A stretch of DNA of 40,728 bases from Bacteroidales bacterium. Its GTDB lineage: Bacteria; Bacteroidota; Bacteroidia; Bacteroidales; GCA-2748055. Below are positions 7,359 to 16,804 of the stretch, one piece after another (position 1 is the stretch's first letter; the number at the start of each line of letters is the position of its first letter). The stretch is from positions 1 through 40,728 of the forward strand of contig JAOZQY010000033.1 in NCBI GenBank assembly GCA_029931975.1, in the 5' to 3' direction. The notes below the pieces were generated by a model that saw only the letters and a program-made list of their open reading frames with translations, searched no databases and had not been told where the DNA came from. A program made the position numbers and the translations under genes.

Positions 7359-8459
7359 ATGGAGATACAAAAGGATAAAATTCTGGAGGTGTTGGAGAAA
7401 ATTCGACACCCTGAAACCAAAGTTGGAATAGTATCATCAGGAATGGTCAGCGATGTTAGCTATCGTGAAGGTGAATTGTGGATAGCTTTACAGTTTGAGA
7501 GGGCCAATGATCCCTTTATACAATCCATAAAGAAGGCTTGTATGAGAGCTATTAATGGAGAATTTGGAGAGGAGTCCCTTCAAAAGGGCCATGTCCAGGT
7601 ACAGGTTCCGGATCCTCCCCCTCAGCGTGAGGTTCTGCCCTTTGTAAAGAATATTGTAGCCGTGGCATCAGGAAAAGGTGGAGTAGGGAAATCAACCGTG
7701 GCAGCCAATCTTGCTGTTGCGCTGGCACAATCTGGTAAAAGTGTGGGACTCATTGATGCGGATGTTTACGGGCCCTCCATTCCCAAGATGTTTGATGTGG
7801 AAAATGTTCGTCCATCTGCACGAACAGAAGATGGTGTGGAATGGATCATTCCTGTCGAGAAGTACGGAGTGAAGTTATTGTCGGTGGGATTTTTTATCAA
7901 GCCCGAAGATGCAGTCGTCTGGAGGGGTCCCATGGCCACCAGTGCATTGAAGCAATTGATTACGCAGGGAGAATGGGGCGAGTTGGATTACCTTCTGATT
8001 GACCTGCCCCCTGGAACAGGTGATGTTCACCTGACCATGGTTCAGGAAGTCCCGGTTACAGGTGTGGTCATAGTCAGCACCCCGCAGGATGTGGCTCTGG
8101 CCGATGTAATCAAAGGAATAAACATGTTCGCCGGAGAGAAGATCAATGTTCCGGTGCTGGGTATTGTGGAAAATATGTCCTGGTTTACTCCCGAAGAATT
8201 ACCCGATAACAAGTACTACATTTTTGGTAAGGACGGTTGCAAGAACCTGGCCGAAAAGATGGGTATTGCCCTCCTTGGACAGGTACCCATTGTTCAGGGA
8301 ATCAGGGAATCAGGAGATACCGGAAAACCAGTTGCCCTTTCCACAGATAATCAATCCGGCGAAGCATTCCGGCTTCTCTCAGTGGCAGTTGAAAAAGCCC
8401 TTGAGCTTAGAAATGTTGAGCAGGGACCAACCAAGAAGGTGGAAATCACCATTAAATAG
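7359..8459 (+). CDS. apbC: Mrp/ApbC family iron-sulfur cluster carrier ATPase
   Basis: 366 residues. An N-terminal DUF59/MIP18-like domain occupies about residues 5-85. The P-loop ATPase domain follows, with the deviant Walker motif GKGGVGKS at 105-112 and LIDLPPGTGD further on. Family members bind and deliver Fe-S clusters to apo-proteins in the cytosol. The CxxC pair that many Mrp proteins place after ENMS is absent: the stretch reads ENMSWFTPEELPDNKYYIFGK, which I recall as the usual Bacteroidota form. Cluster binding through that pair is therefore not supported here. A NifU-type scaffold gene starts 19 bp downstream, which fits a joint role in Fe-S assembly. Confidence 0.92.
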   Translation: MEIQKDKILEVLEKIRHPETKVGIVSSGMVSDVSYREGELWIALQFERANDPFIQSIKKACMRAINGEFGEESLQKGHVQVQVPDPPPQREVLPFVKNIVAVASGKGGVGKSTVAANLAVALAQSGKSVGLIDADVYGPSIPKMFDVENVRPSARTEDGVEWIIPVEKYGVKLLSVGFFIKPEDAVVWRGPMATSALKQLITQGEWGELDYLLIDLPPGTGDVHLTMVQEVPVTGVVIVSTPQDVALADVIKGINMFAGEKINVPVLGIVENMSWFTPEELPDNKYYIFGKDGCKNLAEKMGIALLGQVPIVQGIRESGDTGKPVALSTDNQSGEAFRLLSVAVEKALELRNVEQGPTKKVEITIK

Positions 8460-8478
8460 TTAATCAAAACCCTGAGAT

Positions 8479-8715
8479 ATGGAATCGATTAAAGAGCGTG
8501 TTGAAAAAGCACTGGAAAAAATACGACCCTACCTGGTTGCAGATGGGGGTGATATCGCCATGGTTGATATTACAGATGATATGGTGGTCAAGGTAGAACT
8601 GAAAGGAGCATGTAACGGTTGTCCCTTCAGCGTGCAGACCCTGAAAGCAGGTGTGGAGACTGCTGTGAAACAAGAGGTTCCTGAGATTAAGGAAGTTGTG
8701 GATGTGAACAGTTAG
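8479..8715 (+). CDS. NifU C-terminal-domain Fe-S scaffold protein
   Basis: 78 residues, a free-standing NifU C-terminal domain (PF01106), as in Nfu proteins. The cluster-binding CxxC is at C45 and C48 (GACNGCPFS). The preceding RPYLVADGGDIAMVDI is the classic N-terminal part of the domain. It probably holds a [4Fe-4S] cluster between two subunits and passes it on, possibly with the Mrp protein encoded 19 bp upstream. The length is normal for a single-domain member. Confidence 0.92.
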   Translation: MESIKERVEKALEKIRPYLVADGGDIAMVDITDDMVVKVELKGACNGCPFSVQTLKAGVETAVKQEVPEIKEVVDVNS

Positions 8716-8806
8716 GTGGTTTTTTTATACCTGATAAAATAACTTATATCAAAACCAGTTAATTAGTTGTAAGAACCTGGCAAAAAATTGTCATAACTGG
8801 ATTTAT

Positions 8807-11491
8807 TTGCATTCTCGAAAAACCATATACGGGGTGATAAGTACCCTTGCTTTACTTGGCGGACTCATCTCATGTTCCGTGGAGAAGAATTCATCAATGT
8901 CCCGGAACTACCACAATCTCATCTCCCATTACAACATCTATTTTAATGGACATGAGAGTTATAAAAGGGGAGTTGAAAAAGCAAGTGCAGCAGCCAAGAA
9001 CGACTATAATCAGATTCTTCCCTTGTTTTTATATGAAGATGAGGCGGTGAATTCTGCTGTATCGGGAGATATGAAGCAGGCCATTGATAAGGCCACTAAA
9101 GTGATCACCTTCCACTCCATCACTGCCAAGCCAACAGTAAAAGAGGGAAATCAGAGTCCCAAAGACAAGGCGTTTTTTGAAAAGAACGAGTACAACAAAT
9201 GGGTGGATGATTCATATATGATGATGGGGAAAGCCTATATGTACCAGGGCGAGTTTTTCCTTGCAGGTGAAACATTTAAGCATGTAATCGTCACTTTTCC
9301 CAAAGAGGATATTCATTATCTGGCCATGATCTGGCTGGCCCGCTCTTATATCATGATTGATGAAATGAGAGAAGCTGAACGTATCCTGATGACGCTTTCG
9401 GACGAGGATGCTTTGCCGGAAGACTATCTCCTGGCCTATTGCACCACACTGTCACAGCTTAACCTTAAAAATAAGGAGTACCCGGAATCGGCCGAGCAAC
9501 TTGAGCTGGCCATGGAACAAAAAGGTATTTCGAAAAATGATAAAATAAGGTATACCTATATTCTGGCTCAATTATATGAAGAATCCAGCCAGAATAATCT
9601 TGCATTGAAGAAATACAAGCGCGTAACAAGATACAATCCTCCCTATGAGATGGCCTTCAACGCAAGGGTGAGTATGGCCGAAGTATTTGAATCTAGTGAT
9701 GTTAGCAGCAATGATCTGAAGAAACTACTCAGGAAAATGTTGAAAGACAGCAAGAACCTGGAGTATAAAGATCAGATATACTTTGCCCTGGGTAATATTG
9801 CCATGGAAGAAGGAGAACGTGAGCTGGCCATGGAATATTTCCAGTTGTCGGTCTCAACCAGCGTGCAAAATCAGTATCAGAAAGGTTATTCATCACTCAC
9901 TCTGGCAGAGCTCTATTACGAGGACCCTGATTATATATTATCTGCGGCCTATTACGATTCTGCTGTAAGTTTCCTGAACAGGGATTATCCTGGTTATGCA
10001 GGACTTGCAACACTTTCGGCCAGCCTGGGCGACCTGGTTTACAATGTAAGCACCTATGAACTGGAAGATAGTGTGCAGATACTGGCAGCCCTGCCGGAAG
10101 AGCAGCGCCTGGCTATTATCGACGGGATTATTGAGGAGGTGCGGAAAGAGGAGGAAGAGGCCCGTCTTGCTGAACTTCAGGCCATGGAGGATATGGCATT
10201 TAACCAGTCCATGTTATATGGAGGCAATCAGAATTCTCAGGGATCAGGGAACCAGCAAGGTGGCCAGTGGTATTTCTATAATCTGAATGCTAAAAGCTTT
10301 GGTCAGCCCGAGTTCAGGATGAAATGGGGTGAACGAAGGCTGGAGGACAACTGGAGGCGAAAAAGTAAAAGAACCATTTCTGATTTGACCAAGAGTCAGG
10401 GACTGGAAGGTGATAGCCTGAGTGTAGAGGGTGGCACTCCGATTCTGGATAATAAATCACGAGAGTTCTACCTGGTCACCATCCCCTTGACCGACTCTGC
10501 CATGGAGATATCTGACAGAAAGCTGGAAGAGGCGCTCTTTAACATGGGAGTGATCTATAAGGATCAACTTCTCGATTATGAAGAGTCCCTTAAAACACTC
10601 AAAGAGCTGGTGGAGCGTTATCCCGAATCCACACATGCACCTTCGGCATACTACTACCTGTACGAATTAAATAATAATCTTCAGAAACCCGATCAGGCCA
10701 GGTACTATGCAGATCAGCTGACGGCCCTCTATCCTGAGTCGCATTTTGCCATGCTGCTGAATAATCCCAACTATCTGAAGGAGCTGGAAGAAGAGGAAAT
10801 GAAAGTGGTGCGCTATTATGAGGAGGTTTTCGGGTTCTATCAACAGAAGAATTATGCCGCTGTGATAAACGGAGCTGATCGTGCTTTTACCCTGTTTCCA
10901 GAGGATCAGCTGATTCCCAAGTTTAAATATATACGTGCCATGGCACTGGGAGCGCTCGAGGGGAAAGAAGCAATGAAGGTGGCACTTGACTCATTGCTAT
11001 CACAGCATCCTTTGGCCGAGGAGAGCCTGCAGGCTCAGGAGATTGTTGATTATATGTACGTGGAGTTTCCTGAAATTCTGGAGGCCGATCAGGCCGCTGA
11101 TGCAGAAGAGATTTATGCTAAAATAGATTCCTCCCAGGAACACTTTTTCCTTCTGGCCATCCATACCACCCAGAATGCCAACCAGGTCAGTTTTGATCTC
11201 TTAAACCATAACCTGGACCATTACAATCAGTACGATTTGTCCATTGACCAGCTTGCCATGCTTGATTCATACAACATTCTGGTTGTGAAGCTGTTTAATA
11301 ATTTTGAATCAGCGTTCAGATATCTTGAGGATATAGAGGAGAACCGCGAGTCGATCCTTGCCGGTCTTGTACCGTCTCAATACAGAATGATGATTATATC
11401 ACCGGATAATTATGGAATTCTTACGGAAAGAAAGGAACTTACACCGTACTACCTGTTTTACCGGAAACACTATTTTAACCAAGAAGAATGA
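8807..11491 (+). CDS. porW: SprE/PorW-type TPR lipoprotein of gliding/type IX secretion
   Basis: 894 residues. The start at 8807 is a TTG, chosen because it gives a proper lipoprotein signal (hydrophobic core, LISC, lipidated Cys 23). No ATG in frame precedes it. After the signal comes the conserved YHNLISHYNIYFNG segment typical of SprE/PorW, then long helical TPR-like repeats through both halves, separated by a Q/G/N-rich linker near residues 470-495 (NQNSQGSGNQQGG). In Porphyromonas and Flavobacterium the family is required for type IX secretion and gliding. The porX start codon overlaps the stop by 4 bases (ATGA), so the outer-membrane component and the response regulator are made together. 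Confidence 0.87.
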   Translation: MHSRKTIYGVISTLALLGGLISCSVEKNSSMSRNYHNLISHYNIYFNGHESYKRGVEKASAAAKNDYNQILPLFLYEDEAVNSAVSGDMKQAIDKATKVITFHSITAKPTVKEGNQSPKDKAFFEKNEYNKWVDDSYMMMGKAYMYQGEFFLAGETFKHVIVTFPKEDIHYLAMIWLARSYIMIDEMREAERILMTLSDEDALPEDYLLAYCTTLSQLNLKNKEYPESAEQLELAMEQKGISKNDKIRYTYILAQLYEESSQNNLALKKYKRVTRYNPPYEMAFNARVSMAEVFESSDVSSNDLKKLLRKMLKDSKNLEYKDQIYFALGNIAMEEGERELAMEYFQLSVSTSVQNQYQKGYSSLTLAELYYEDPDYILSAAYYDSAVSFLNRDYPGYAGLATLSASLGDLVYNVSTYELEDSVQILAALPEEQRLAIIDGIIEEVRKEEEEARLAELQAMEDMAFNQSMLYGGNQNSQGSGNQQGGQWYFYNLNAKSFGQPEFRMKWGERRLEDNWRRKSKRTISDLTKSQGLEGDSLSVEGGTPILDNKSREFYLVTIPLTDSAMEISDRKLEEALFNMGVIYKDQLLDYEESLKTLKELVERYPESTHAPSAYYYLYELNNNLQKPDQARYYADQLTALYPESHFAMLLNNPNYLKELEEEEMKVVRYYEEVFGFYQQKNYAAVINGADRAFTLFPEDQLIPKFKYIRAMALGALEGKEAMKVALDSLLSQHPLAEESLQAQEIVDYMYVEFPEILEADQAADAEEIYAKIDSSQEHFFLLAIHTTQNANQVSFDLLNHNLDHYNQYDLSIDQLAMLDSYNILVVKLFNNFESAFRYLEDIEENRESILAGLVPSQYRMMIISPDNYGILTERKELTPYYLFYRKHYFNQEE

Positions 11492-13044
11492 GCAGGAAGA
11501 TACATATTCTTTGGACAGATGATGAGATCGACCTGCTTAAACCTTATATTCTTTTCCTTGAGGAGAAAGGTTACCAGGTAAGCACAGCGGCCAATGGAAC
11601 CGATGCACTGAGCCTGGCTCAGGAAATCGATTTTGACCTGATCTTCCTGGATGAAAATATGCCCGGATTATCCGGACTGGAGACCCTGGAAAAGTTAAAA
11701 GCAGATCACCCTTCCACGCCTGTGGTGATGATTACCAAGAGCGAGGAGGAAGATATCATGGATGAGGCCCTTGGGGGTAAAATTTCCGATTATCTGATTA
11801 AACCGGTGAATCCCAAACAGATCCTGCTAACCATTAAGAAGAACATTGATACCAAAAGGCTGGTTACTGAGAAAACAACTTCCGGTTACCAATCGCAGTT
11901 TGGACAGTTAGGGATACAGATTAATTCGGCTTCTACTTTTAAGGAATGGACAGAGATTTATTCCCGGCTTGTTTTCTGGGAACGGGAATTTGACAGCAGT
12001 GGTGCAGAGGGGATGGACGAGGTGCTGAGTATGCAGAAGACCGAAGCCAACAAAGAGTTTGCCAGGTATATTCGCAATCACTACGAAAATTGGTTCTCCG
12101 GAGAGGACGGTGATAGACCACTCCTTTCATCGGGAATCTTTAAAAACAAGATTTTCCCTCTGCTTGATAAGAGCAAGGTCATGGTGGTGATTATTGACAA
12201 CCTTCGCTACGATCAGTGGAAAATTATTGAACAGGAAATCAATACGCTTTACAGAACAGATGAGGAGACTATTTTTTCCAGTATTCTGCCCACCTCCACC
12301 CAGTATGCAAGAAACGCTATGTTTGCAGGAATAATGCCTGCTGAAATTGTCAAGCATTATCCACAGCTCTGGACCGATGAAAATGAAGAGGGAGGAAAAA
12401 ATGCCTTTGAGGAGGAGCTTTGCAGGATACAGATGCAGCGACTCGGAGTGCGGGCTTCATTTAATTATGAAAAGATCTCCAATCAGCGGGCAGGGAAAAA
12501 ACTGGTAGAAAACTATCAGGACCTACTCAACTACGATCTTAATGTGGTAGTATATAATTTCGTGGACATGCTCTCCCATTCACGGACCGAGATGGAAATG
12601 ATCAGGGAACTGGCCTATGATGAAGCATCTTATCGATCACTGGTCAACAGCTGGTTTCAACACTCCTATCTCTATGATTTACTGAAGTTGCTTAATCAGC
12701 ATGATATTAAGCTGGTTATTACCACGGACCATGGTGCGGTCCGGGTTTCTAATCCCGTAAAGGTGATTGGCGACAGAAAAACATCGGTCAACCTTCGATA
12801 TAAGCTGGGCAGGAATTTGAACTATAAAAAGAAAGAGGTTTTTGATGTGCTTCATCCGGAGCATGTTTTTTTGCCGAAAACCAATCTTACTTCCAGTTAT
12901 ATCTTTGCCATGAACAATGATTACCTGGTTTACCCTAATAACTATAATCATTTTGTAAATCTTTACAGGAACACCTTCCAGCATGGAGGAATCTCTCTGG
13001 AAGAGATGTTGATTCCCATCTCCATTTTATCTCCTATCAGGTAA
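11488..13044 (+). CDS. porX: PorX: response regulator fused to PglZ phosphatase-like domain
   Basis: 518 residues. Receiver domain residues 1-120: acidic pair D11/D12, phospho-acceptor D55 in LIFLDENMPG, T83 and K105. A helical middle part follows. The alkaline-phosphatase-superfamily PglZ domain runs from about 230: VVIIDNLRYDQW, the PTSTQYARNAMFAG motif with its catalytic threonine, and TTDHGAVRV near 410. In Porphyromonas, PorX with the histidine kinase PorY and sigma factor SigP controls type IX secretion genes; family studies report nucleotide-phosphodiesterase activity for the PglZ domain. All phospho-relay residues are present. No porY is adjacent. It overlaps porW by 4 bases, and tsaE starts directly after it, so the unit continues. 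Confidence 0.93.
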   Translation: MSRKIHILWTDDEIDLLKPYILFLEEKGYQVSTAANGTDALSLAQEIDFDLIFLDENMPGLSGLETLEKLKADHPSTPVVMITKSEEEDIMDEALGGKISDYLIKPVNPKQILLTIKKNIDTKRLVTEKTTSGYQSQFGQLGIQINSASTFKEWTEIYSRLVFWEREFDSSGAEGMDEVLSMQKTEANKEFARYIRNHYENWFSGEDGDRPLLSSGIFKNKIFPLLDKSKVMVVIIDNLRYDQWKIIEQEINTLYRTDEETIFSSILPTSTQYARNAMFAGIMPAEIVKHYPQLWTDENEEGGKNAFEEELCRIQMQRLGVRASFNYEKISNQRAGKKLVENYQDLLNYDLNVVVYNFVDMLSHSRTEMEMIRELAYDEASYRSLVNSWFQHSYLYDLLKLLNQHDIKLVITTDHGAVRVSNPVKVIGDRKTSVNLRYKLGRNLNYKKKEVFDVLHPEHVFLPKTNLTSSYIFAMNNDYLVYPNNYNHFVNLYRNTFQHGGISLEEMLIPISILSPIR

Positions 13045-13045
13045 T

Positions 13046-13459
13046 ATGAAAACCATCACAATTTCATCACTTCAGGAGCTTGATAGTGCTGCCAGGAGTT
13101 TTCTTGAGGCGGCGGCTGAAGTCGATGTTATTGCATTTTCCGGTGAGATGGGAGTCGGGAAAACCACCTTTATACAGGCACTGTGCCGGAATCTGGGTAT
13201 TATGGTGGAAGTGAGCAGTCCCACTTTTTCGCTGGTCAATGAATATTTTACCCCGGAAGGGGATTCCATATTCCATTTTGATCTTTACCGGATTGAGGCA
13301 AACGAGGAATTGTTTGATATGGGCTACGAAGAGTATTTTTATTCGGGGTCTCTTTGTCTGATCGAGTGGCCCGAAAAGGCCGGCTCTTTGATTCCTGAAG
13401 ATGCACTTTGGGTGAGCATTGAAATCGGGGAAAAGGAAAGCAGAATTTTACAGTTCTGA
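13046..13459 (+). CDS. tsaE: tRNA threonylcarbamoyladenosine synthesis ATPase TsaE
   Basis: 137 residues. Walker A GEMGVGKTT is at residues 33-41. VSSPTFSLVNEY follows near residues 55-66, the usual TsaE signature, then IFHFDLYR. The ATPase works with TsaB and TsaD to add the threonylcarbamoyl group to A37 of ANN-reading tRNAs. The start codon lies one base after the porX stop. tcdA, which cyclises the t6A product, is found 17 kb away in the same window. Confidence 0.94.
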   Translation: MKTITISSLQELDSAARSFLEAAAEVDVIAFSGEMGVGKTTFIQALCRNLGIMVEVSSPTFSLVNEYFTPEGDSIFHFDLYRIEANEELFDMGYEEYFYSGSLCLIEWPEKAGSLIPEDALWVSIEIGEKESRILQF

Positions 13460-13479
13460 TTTTCGGTTCATACAAAAAA

Positions 13480-13510
13480 TTGACATTGCTGACGAATTAT
13501 CTTATTTTAG
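13480..13510 (+). promoter_or_regulatory. Promoter for ald
   Basis: TTG at 13480-13482 (within TTGACATTG) and TATTTTAG at 13503-13510 are separated by 20 bases, the spacing expected between the Bacteroidota -33 and -7 elements. The -7 box differs from TAnnTTTG at one position. The ATG follows at 13535. Confidence 0.5.
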
Positions 13511-13534
13511 GCTTCCCTAATAACTGTTGGAGTA

Positions 13535-14758
13535 ATGGAAAACAAAGGATCATCTGCATTTAATATCCATAGAGAGGGTTTAATGCCCCAGGAGGAGACA
13601 CTGGAGATAGGGAGCAAAAAGAATCATTTAAAAATCGGAATTCCCTCGGAGAATCACCAGATCGAGAACCGGGTGCCCCTGACCCCTGAAGCAGTTGAAA
13701 TCATTACCGGGAATGGACATGAAGTGATGCTTGAGGCGGGCGCCGGAAAAGGAGCTAATTACCTGGACACGGATTACTCAGAACGGGGAGGGTTAATATG
13801 TGAGAACAGGCAGGATGTATTTCGGGATTGTGATATAATCCTGAAGATCAGTCCCCCGACCGAAGAAGAAATAGGATGGATGAAGGAACGCCAGGTTCTG
13901 CTTTCCTCTTTCCAGGTTTTTACACATTGCAGGGAAAATTACATCAGGAGCCTGATGCGAAAGAAGGTCACAGCCATTGCTTTTGAGAAGATACAGGACG
14001 AACACAACTGTTACCCTGCCGTTAGGAGCATGAGTGCCATTGCGGGTACCACCAGTATGCTTATTGCCGCTGAATATTTAAGCAACCAGCGTGGCGGCAA
14101 AGGGGTGATGCTGGGCGGGGTAACAGGGATTACGCCCACCGAAGTGGTAATTCTAGGCGCTGGTACCGTTGCCGAGTATGCAGTGAGGGCAGCAAAAGGA
14201 GTGGGTTCGGAAGTGAAGGTTTTTGATCATTCCCTGCATCGCTTGCGGCGCCTGCAATCGGAGGTTGGCCAGTTGATTCCCACTTCCATTTTTCACCCCA
14301 AAGTGATTTTAAAGGCCCTGCGATCGGCCGATGTACTTATAGGTGCAATCAGAAAAGGGGACAGAGATCCGGATTATTTTATCACAGAAGAGATGGTGAA
14401 GGAGATGAAAAAGGGTTCAGTGATTATCGACATCAGTATCGATCGCGGGGGTTGTATAGAGACCTCTGAACTACGGACTCAGATCGACCCGGTTTTTGTA
14501 AAACACGGGGTCATACACTATTGCGTTCCCAATATTCCTTCCAGAGTGGCACGTACTGCTTCCATTGCCGTCAGTAATGTTTTTGCTCCCCTGATCCTTG
14601 GGCTGGGTGGACTGGGTACCACCGGGAAACATTTGAAAAAAAATGTGGGTCTCAGGCGTGGTGTATATATTTATAATGGTACACTGACAAATGAGACCAT
14701 TAGTCGCCAGCTTGGCATTCCCTCCAAGGATATTGATCTTTTGATGGCTGCTTTTTAG
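13535..14758 (+). CDS. ald: Alanine dehydrogenase family protein
   Basis: 407 residues. The NAD-linked enzyme interconverts L-alanine and pyruvate plus ammonia. The core begins at about residue 32 (KIGIPSENHQIENRVPLTP) with the substrate-binding Arg of the RV-LTP motif. The nucleotide-binding Rossmann motif is VVILGAGTVAEYA at about 206-218. IDISIDRGGCIETS and VPNIPSRVARTAS are also typical of the family. The first ~31 residues are an extra N-terminal part that I recall in Bacteroidota members. The related transhydrogenase alpha subunit is ruled out by the absence of a membrane part and by the VPNIPSRVARTAS motif. Confidence 0.88.
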   Translation: MENKGSSAFNIHREGLMPQEETLEIGSKKNHLKIGIPSENHQIENRVPLTPEAVEIITGNGHEVMLEAGAGKGANYLDTDYSERGGLICENRQDVFRDCDIILKISPPTEEEIGWMKERQVLLSSFQVFTHCRENYIRSLMRKKVTAIAFEKIQDEHNCYPAVRSMSAIAGTTSMLIAAEYLSNQRGGKGVMLGGVTGITPTEVVILGAGTVAEYAVRAAKGVGSEVKVFDHSLHRLRRLQSEVGQLIPTSIFHPKVILKALRSADVLIGAIRKGDRDPDYFITEEMVKEMKKGSVIIDISIDRGGCIETSELRTQIDPVFVKHGVIHYCVPNIPSRVARTASIAVSNVFAPLILGLGGLGTTGKHLKKNVGLRRGVYIYNGTLTNETISRQLGIPSKDIDLLMAAF

Positions 14759-14779
14759 AACAGTATAAAGAAGCGAAAG

Positions 14780-15331
14780 ATGAACCATAGATATGTGTTG
14801 ATTGTGCTTATGATCCTGTTTTCAGCAGGATGTAAAATGTTAACCGGACCTGACAAAACAGGCGAATTCCTTTTGAGCTCGGAAAAGTCCGGCACGGAAG
14901 TTTACTACCTGTTTGGATATTCCTACGAGGACAGTGATTTTTACAGGTTTCCTTATGAGAAGGATCCTGTTCCCGATATCATTAATGAGGGTTTCAGGGT
15001 GCTGGTTGGAGATGGAACCCTTGAACTGCCTGGTTTTCAAACGCCCGGGCGGACAAATGGATTTGCTAAGCTGGGAGAATTTGAGAGCCTGAGTGAGGCC
15101 CGCACTTACTATAAGGGATATAAGAAGGTTGAAGCAAACCTTCAGTTTGTAGTGGAGAGCGATACGGTTGAGGCTTTCCAGGTATGGGTACAGAAAACAT
15201 CCACAGGTAATTATGCCAAGCTGCTGGTCAAGGAGGTCGCATCCCTTGAAAGTGAAGAAGGCAATAAATATAGTGAAGCACTCCTGGAATATACCTACCA
15301 GCCCAATGGATCCACAGAATTTCCTGATTGA
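14780..15331 (+). CDS. Lipoprotein of unknown function
   Basis: 183 residues. Residues 1-17 are a signal peptide with lipobox FSAGC, lipidated Cys 18. The mature chain is acidic, rich in Tyr and Phe, and shows no motif I recognise. Parts such as GYSYEDSDFYRFPYEKDPVPDI and EAFQVWVQKTSTG suggest a beta-rich fold. It lies 21 bp after ald and 27 bp before the symporter gene on the same strand, so it may share their transcript, but no shared function is evident. Confidence 0.65.
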   Translation: MNHRYVLIVLMILFSAGCKMLTGPDKTGEFLLSSEKSGTEVYYLFGYSYEDSDFYRFPYEKDPVPDIINEGFRVLVGDGTLELPGFQTPGRTNGFAKLGEFESLSEARTYYKGYKKVEANLQFVVESDTVEAFQVWVQKTSTGNYAKLLVKEVASLESEEGNKYSEALLEYTYQPNGSTEFPD

Positions 15332-15358
15332 TCTCCCATGTTTTTTCTATATTAGTGC

Positions 15359-16804
15359 ATGAATTTTGCGCTTATTGGTTTCATCTTTTACCTGGTAGTG
15401 ATCCTGGTGGTTGGATTCATTACCTACAACATCAACAAGTCACATAAAGACTTTTTTATTGCCGGCCGGAAATTGAATCCCTGGGTGGTAGCATTTTCCG
15501 AACGTGCATCCGGTGAAAGTGCCTGGTTGCTACTTGGTCTGCCCGGTGCAGCTTTTGCATCCGGACTGCTGGAGTTTTGGACCGCACTGGGATGTGTATC
15601 GGGAATTATTTTTTACTGGTTCTTTATAGCCAGGGCCTTGCGTGAAGAGACGGAACGGCTCGGCGCCATTACCCTGCCTACTTTCCTGGCTGCCAGGTTT
15701 GATAAGGGTCAGTCTGCCATTCGCGTGCTGGCCACTTTCATCATTATCTTTTTCTTTATTTTTTATCTCTCGGCACAGTTTAACGGGGCGGGAAAAATTA
15801 TGAATGTCACCTTCGGACTCAAACAGTCCACAGGGATGATTCTCGGAGCAGCGGTAATCATCTTCTATACCATGATGGGCGGGTTCTTTGCCGTGGCATG
15901 GACCGATATGGTACAGGGAATTATTATGATCGGCACCCTGGTGGTACTGCCGCTGGTGGGACTGGCCGAGTTGAAGCAGATTCATGAAGGCTCCCTTCTC
16001 ATTGCCGAACTTGTTACCAGTGAGGGACATCCCCTGCTTTCGTGGACAGGTGGTAAAACCGGATGGGCGGCGGCCGCTTTGATTGTTAGTGGATTGAGCT
16101 GGGCGCTGGGCTATATGGGTCAGCCTCACCTGCTTACCCGCTTTATGTCCATCCGGAGTGCGGGAGAGATTAAGATATCCCGGCGTATTGCCATTGCCTG
16201 GGTGATCCCTGCTTTTTCCGGGGCTCTTTTACTGGGTATTATTGGGGCCGGACTTTACGAGCAGGGCATGTTTGATGATATTGAGAAGTTGATGCCCCAC
16301 CTGGCCAATGAACTGCTTCCAGCCTGGCTGGCAGGCATCTTTGTGAGTGGGGCCATTGCAGCCATGATGTCCACAGCCGACAGCCAGCTACTGGTGATCA
16401 GCTCCTCCATTATCGAAGATTTATTTCACCGGACACTGGGCTGGGATGTGAGCGATAATGCTTTATTGAGGGGCAGCCGCTGGATTACCATTGTGGTTGG
16501 CCTCATCGGTTTTGTGATTGCCCTTACCTCCGATAAACTGATATTCTCCATGGTTTCCTATGCCTGGGCTGGATTGGGTTCTTCTTTCGGTCCCCTGGTC
16601 CTGTTGATGCTAAGTTGGAAAAAAGTGACCTGGCAGGGTACCATTGCCGGATTGGTGACCGGCTTTGTGACCACGGTTGTCTGGTCCGAAATCACCCTGC
16701 TCGATTCGGTGATCAGTGTCCGCTTTGTCTCCTGGGTCATCGCTTTCCTTGCTGTTTGGCTGGTGAGCCTTTATACCAGGAAAAAATCACAGGCAGTTCT
16801 ATGA
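15359..16804 (+). CDS. Sodium/solute symporter, PutP-like
   Basis: 481 residues, a sodium:solute symporter (SSS, PF00474) of the inner membrane with about 13 hydrophobic segments. Early motifs: DFFIAGRKLNPWVVAFSERASGESAWLLLGLPG, matching the PutP proline transporters closely (the S-ASG-SAWL pattern in TM2). The sodium-site helix near the middle reads AIAAMMSTADSQLLVISS. Proline is the likeliest substrate by similarity to PutP. A confident assignment would need the binding-site residues to be compared. The stop overlaps the waaA start by 4 bases (ATGA). Confidence 0.85.
   Translation: MNFALIGFIFYLVVILVVGFITYNINKSHKDFFIAGRKLNPWVVAFSERASGESAWLLLGLPGAAFASGLLEFWTALGCVSGIIFYWFFIARALREETERLGAITLPTFLAARFDKGQSAIRVLATFIIIFFFIFYLSAQFNGAGKIMNVTFGLKQSTGMILGAAVIIFYTMMGGFFAVAWTDMVQGIIMIGTLVVLPLVGLAELKQIHEGSLLIAELVTSEGHPLLSWTGGKTGWAAAALIVSGLSWALGYMGQPHLLTRFMSIRSAGEIKISRRIAIAWVIPAFSGALLLGIIGAGLYEQGMFDDIEKLMPHLANELLPAWLAGIFVSGAIAAMMSTADSQLLVISSSIIEDLFHRTLGWDVSDNALLRGSRWITIVVGLIGFVIALTSDKLIFSMVSYAWAGLGSSFGPLVLLMLSWKKVTWQGTIAGLVTGFVTTVVWSEITLLDSVISVRFVSWVIAFLAVWLVSLYTRKKSQAVL

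Noticed and set aside
8146-8463. Second open frame of 105 codons overlapping the 3' part of apbC
   Set aside because: Out-of-frame shadow of a well-conserved gene.
15530-16129. Open frame of 199 codons on the - strand inside the symporter gene
   Set aside because: Composition typical of an antisense shadow (many His, Gln, Arg and Pro residues), with no motif.
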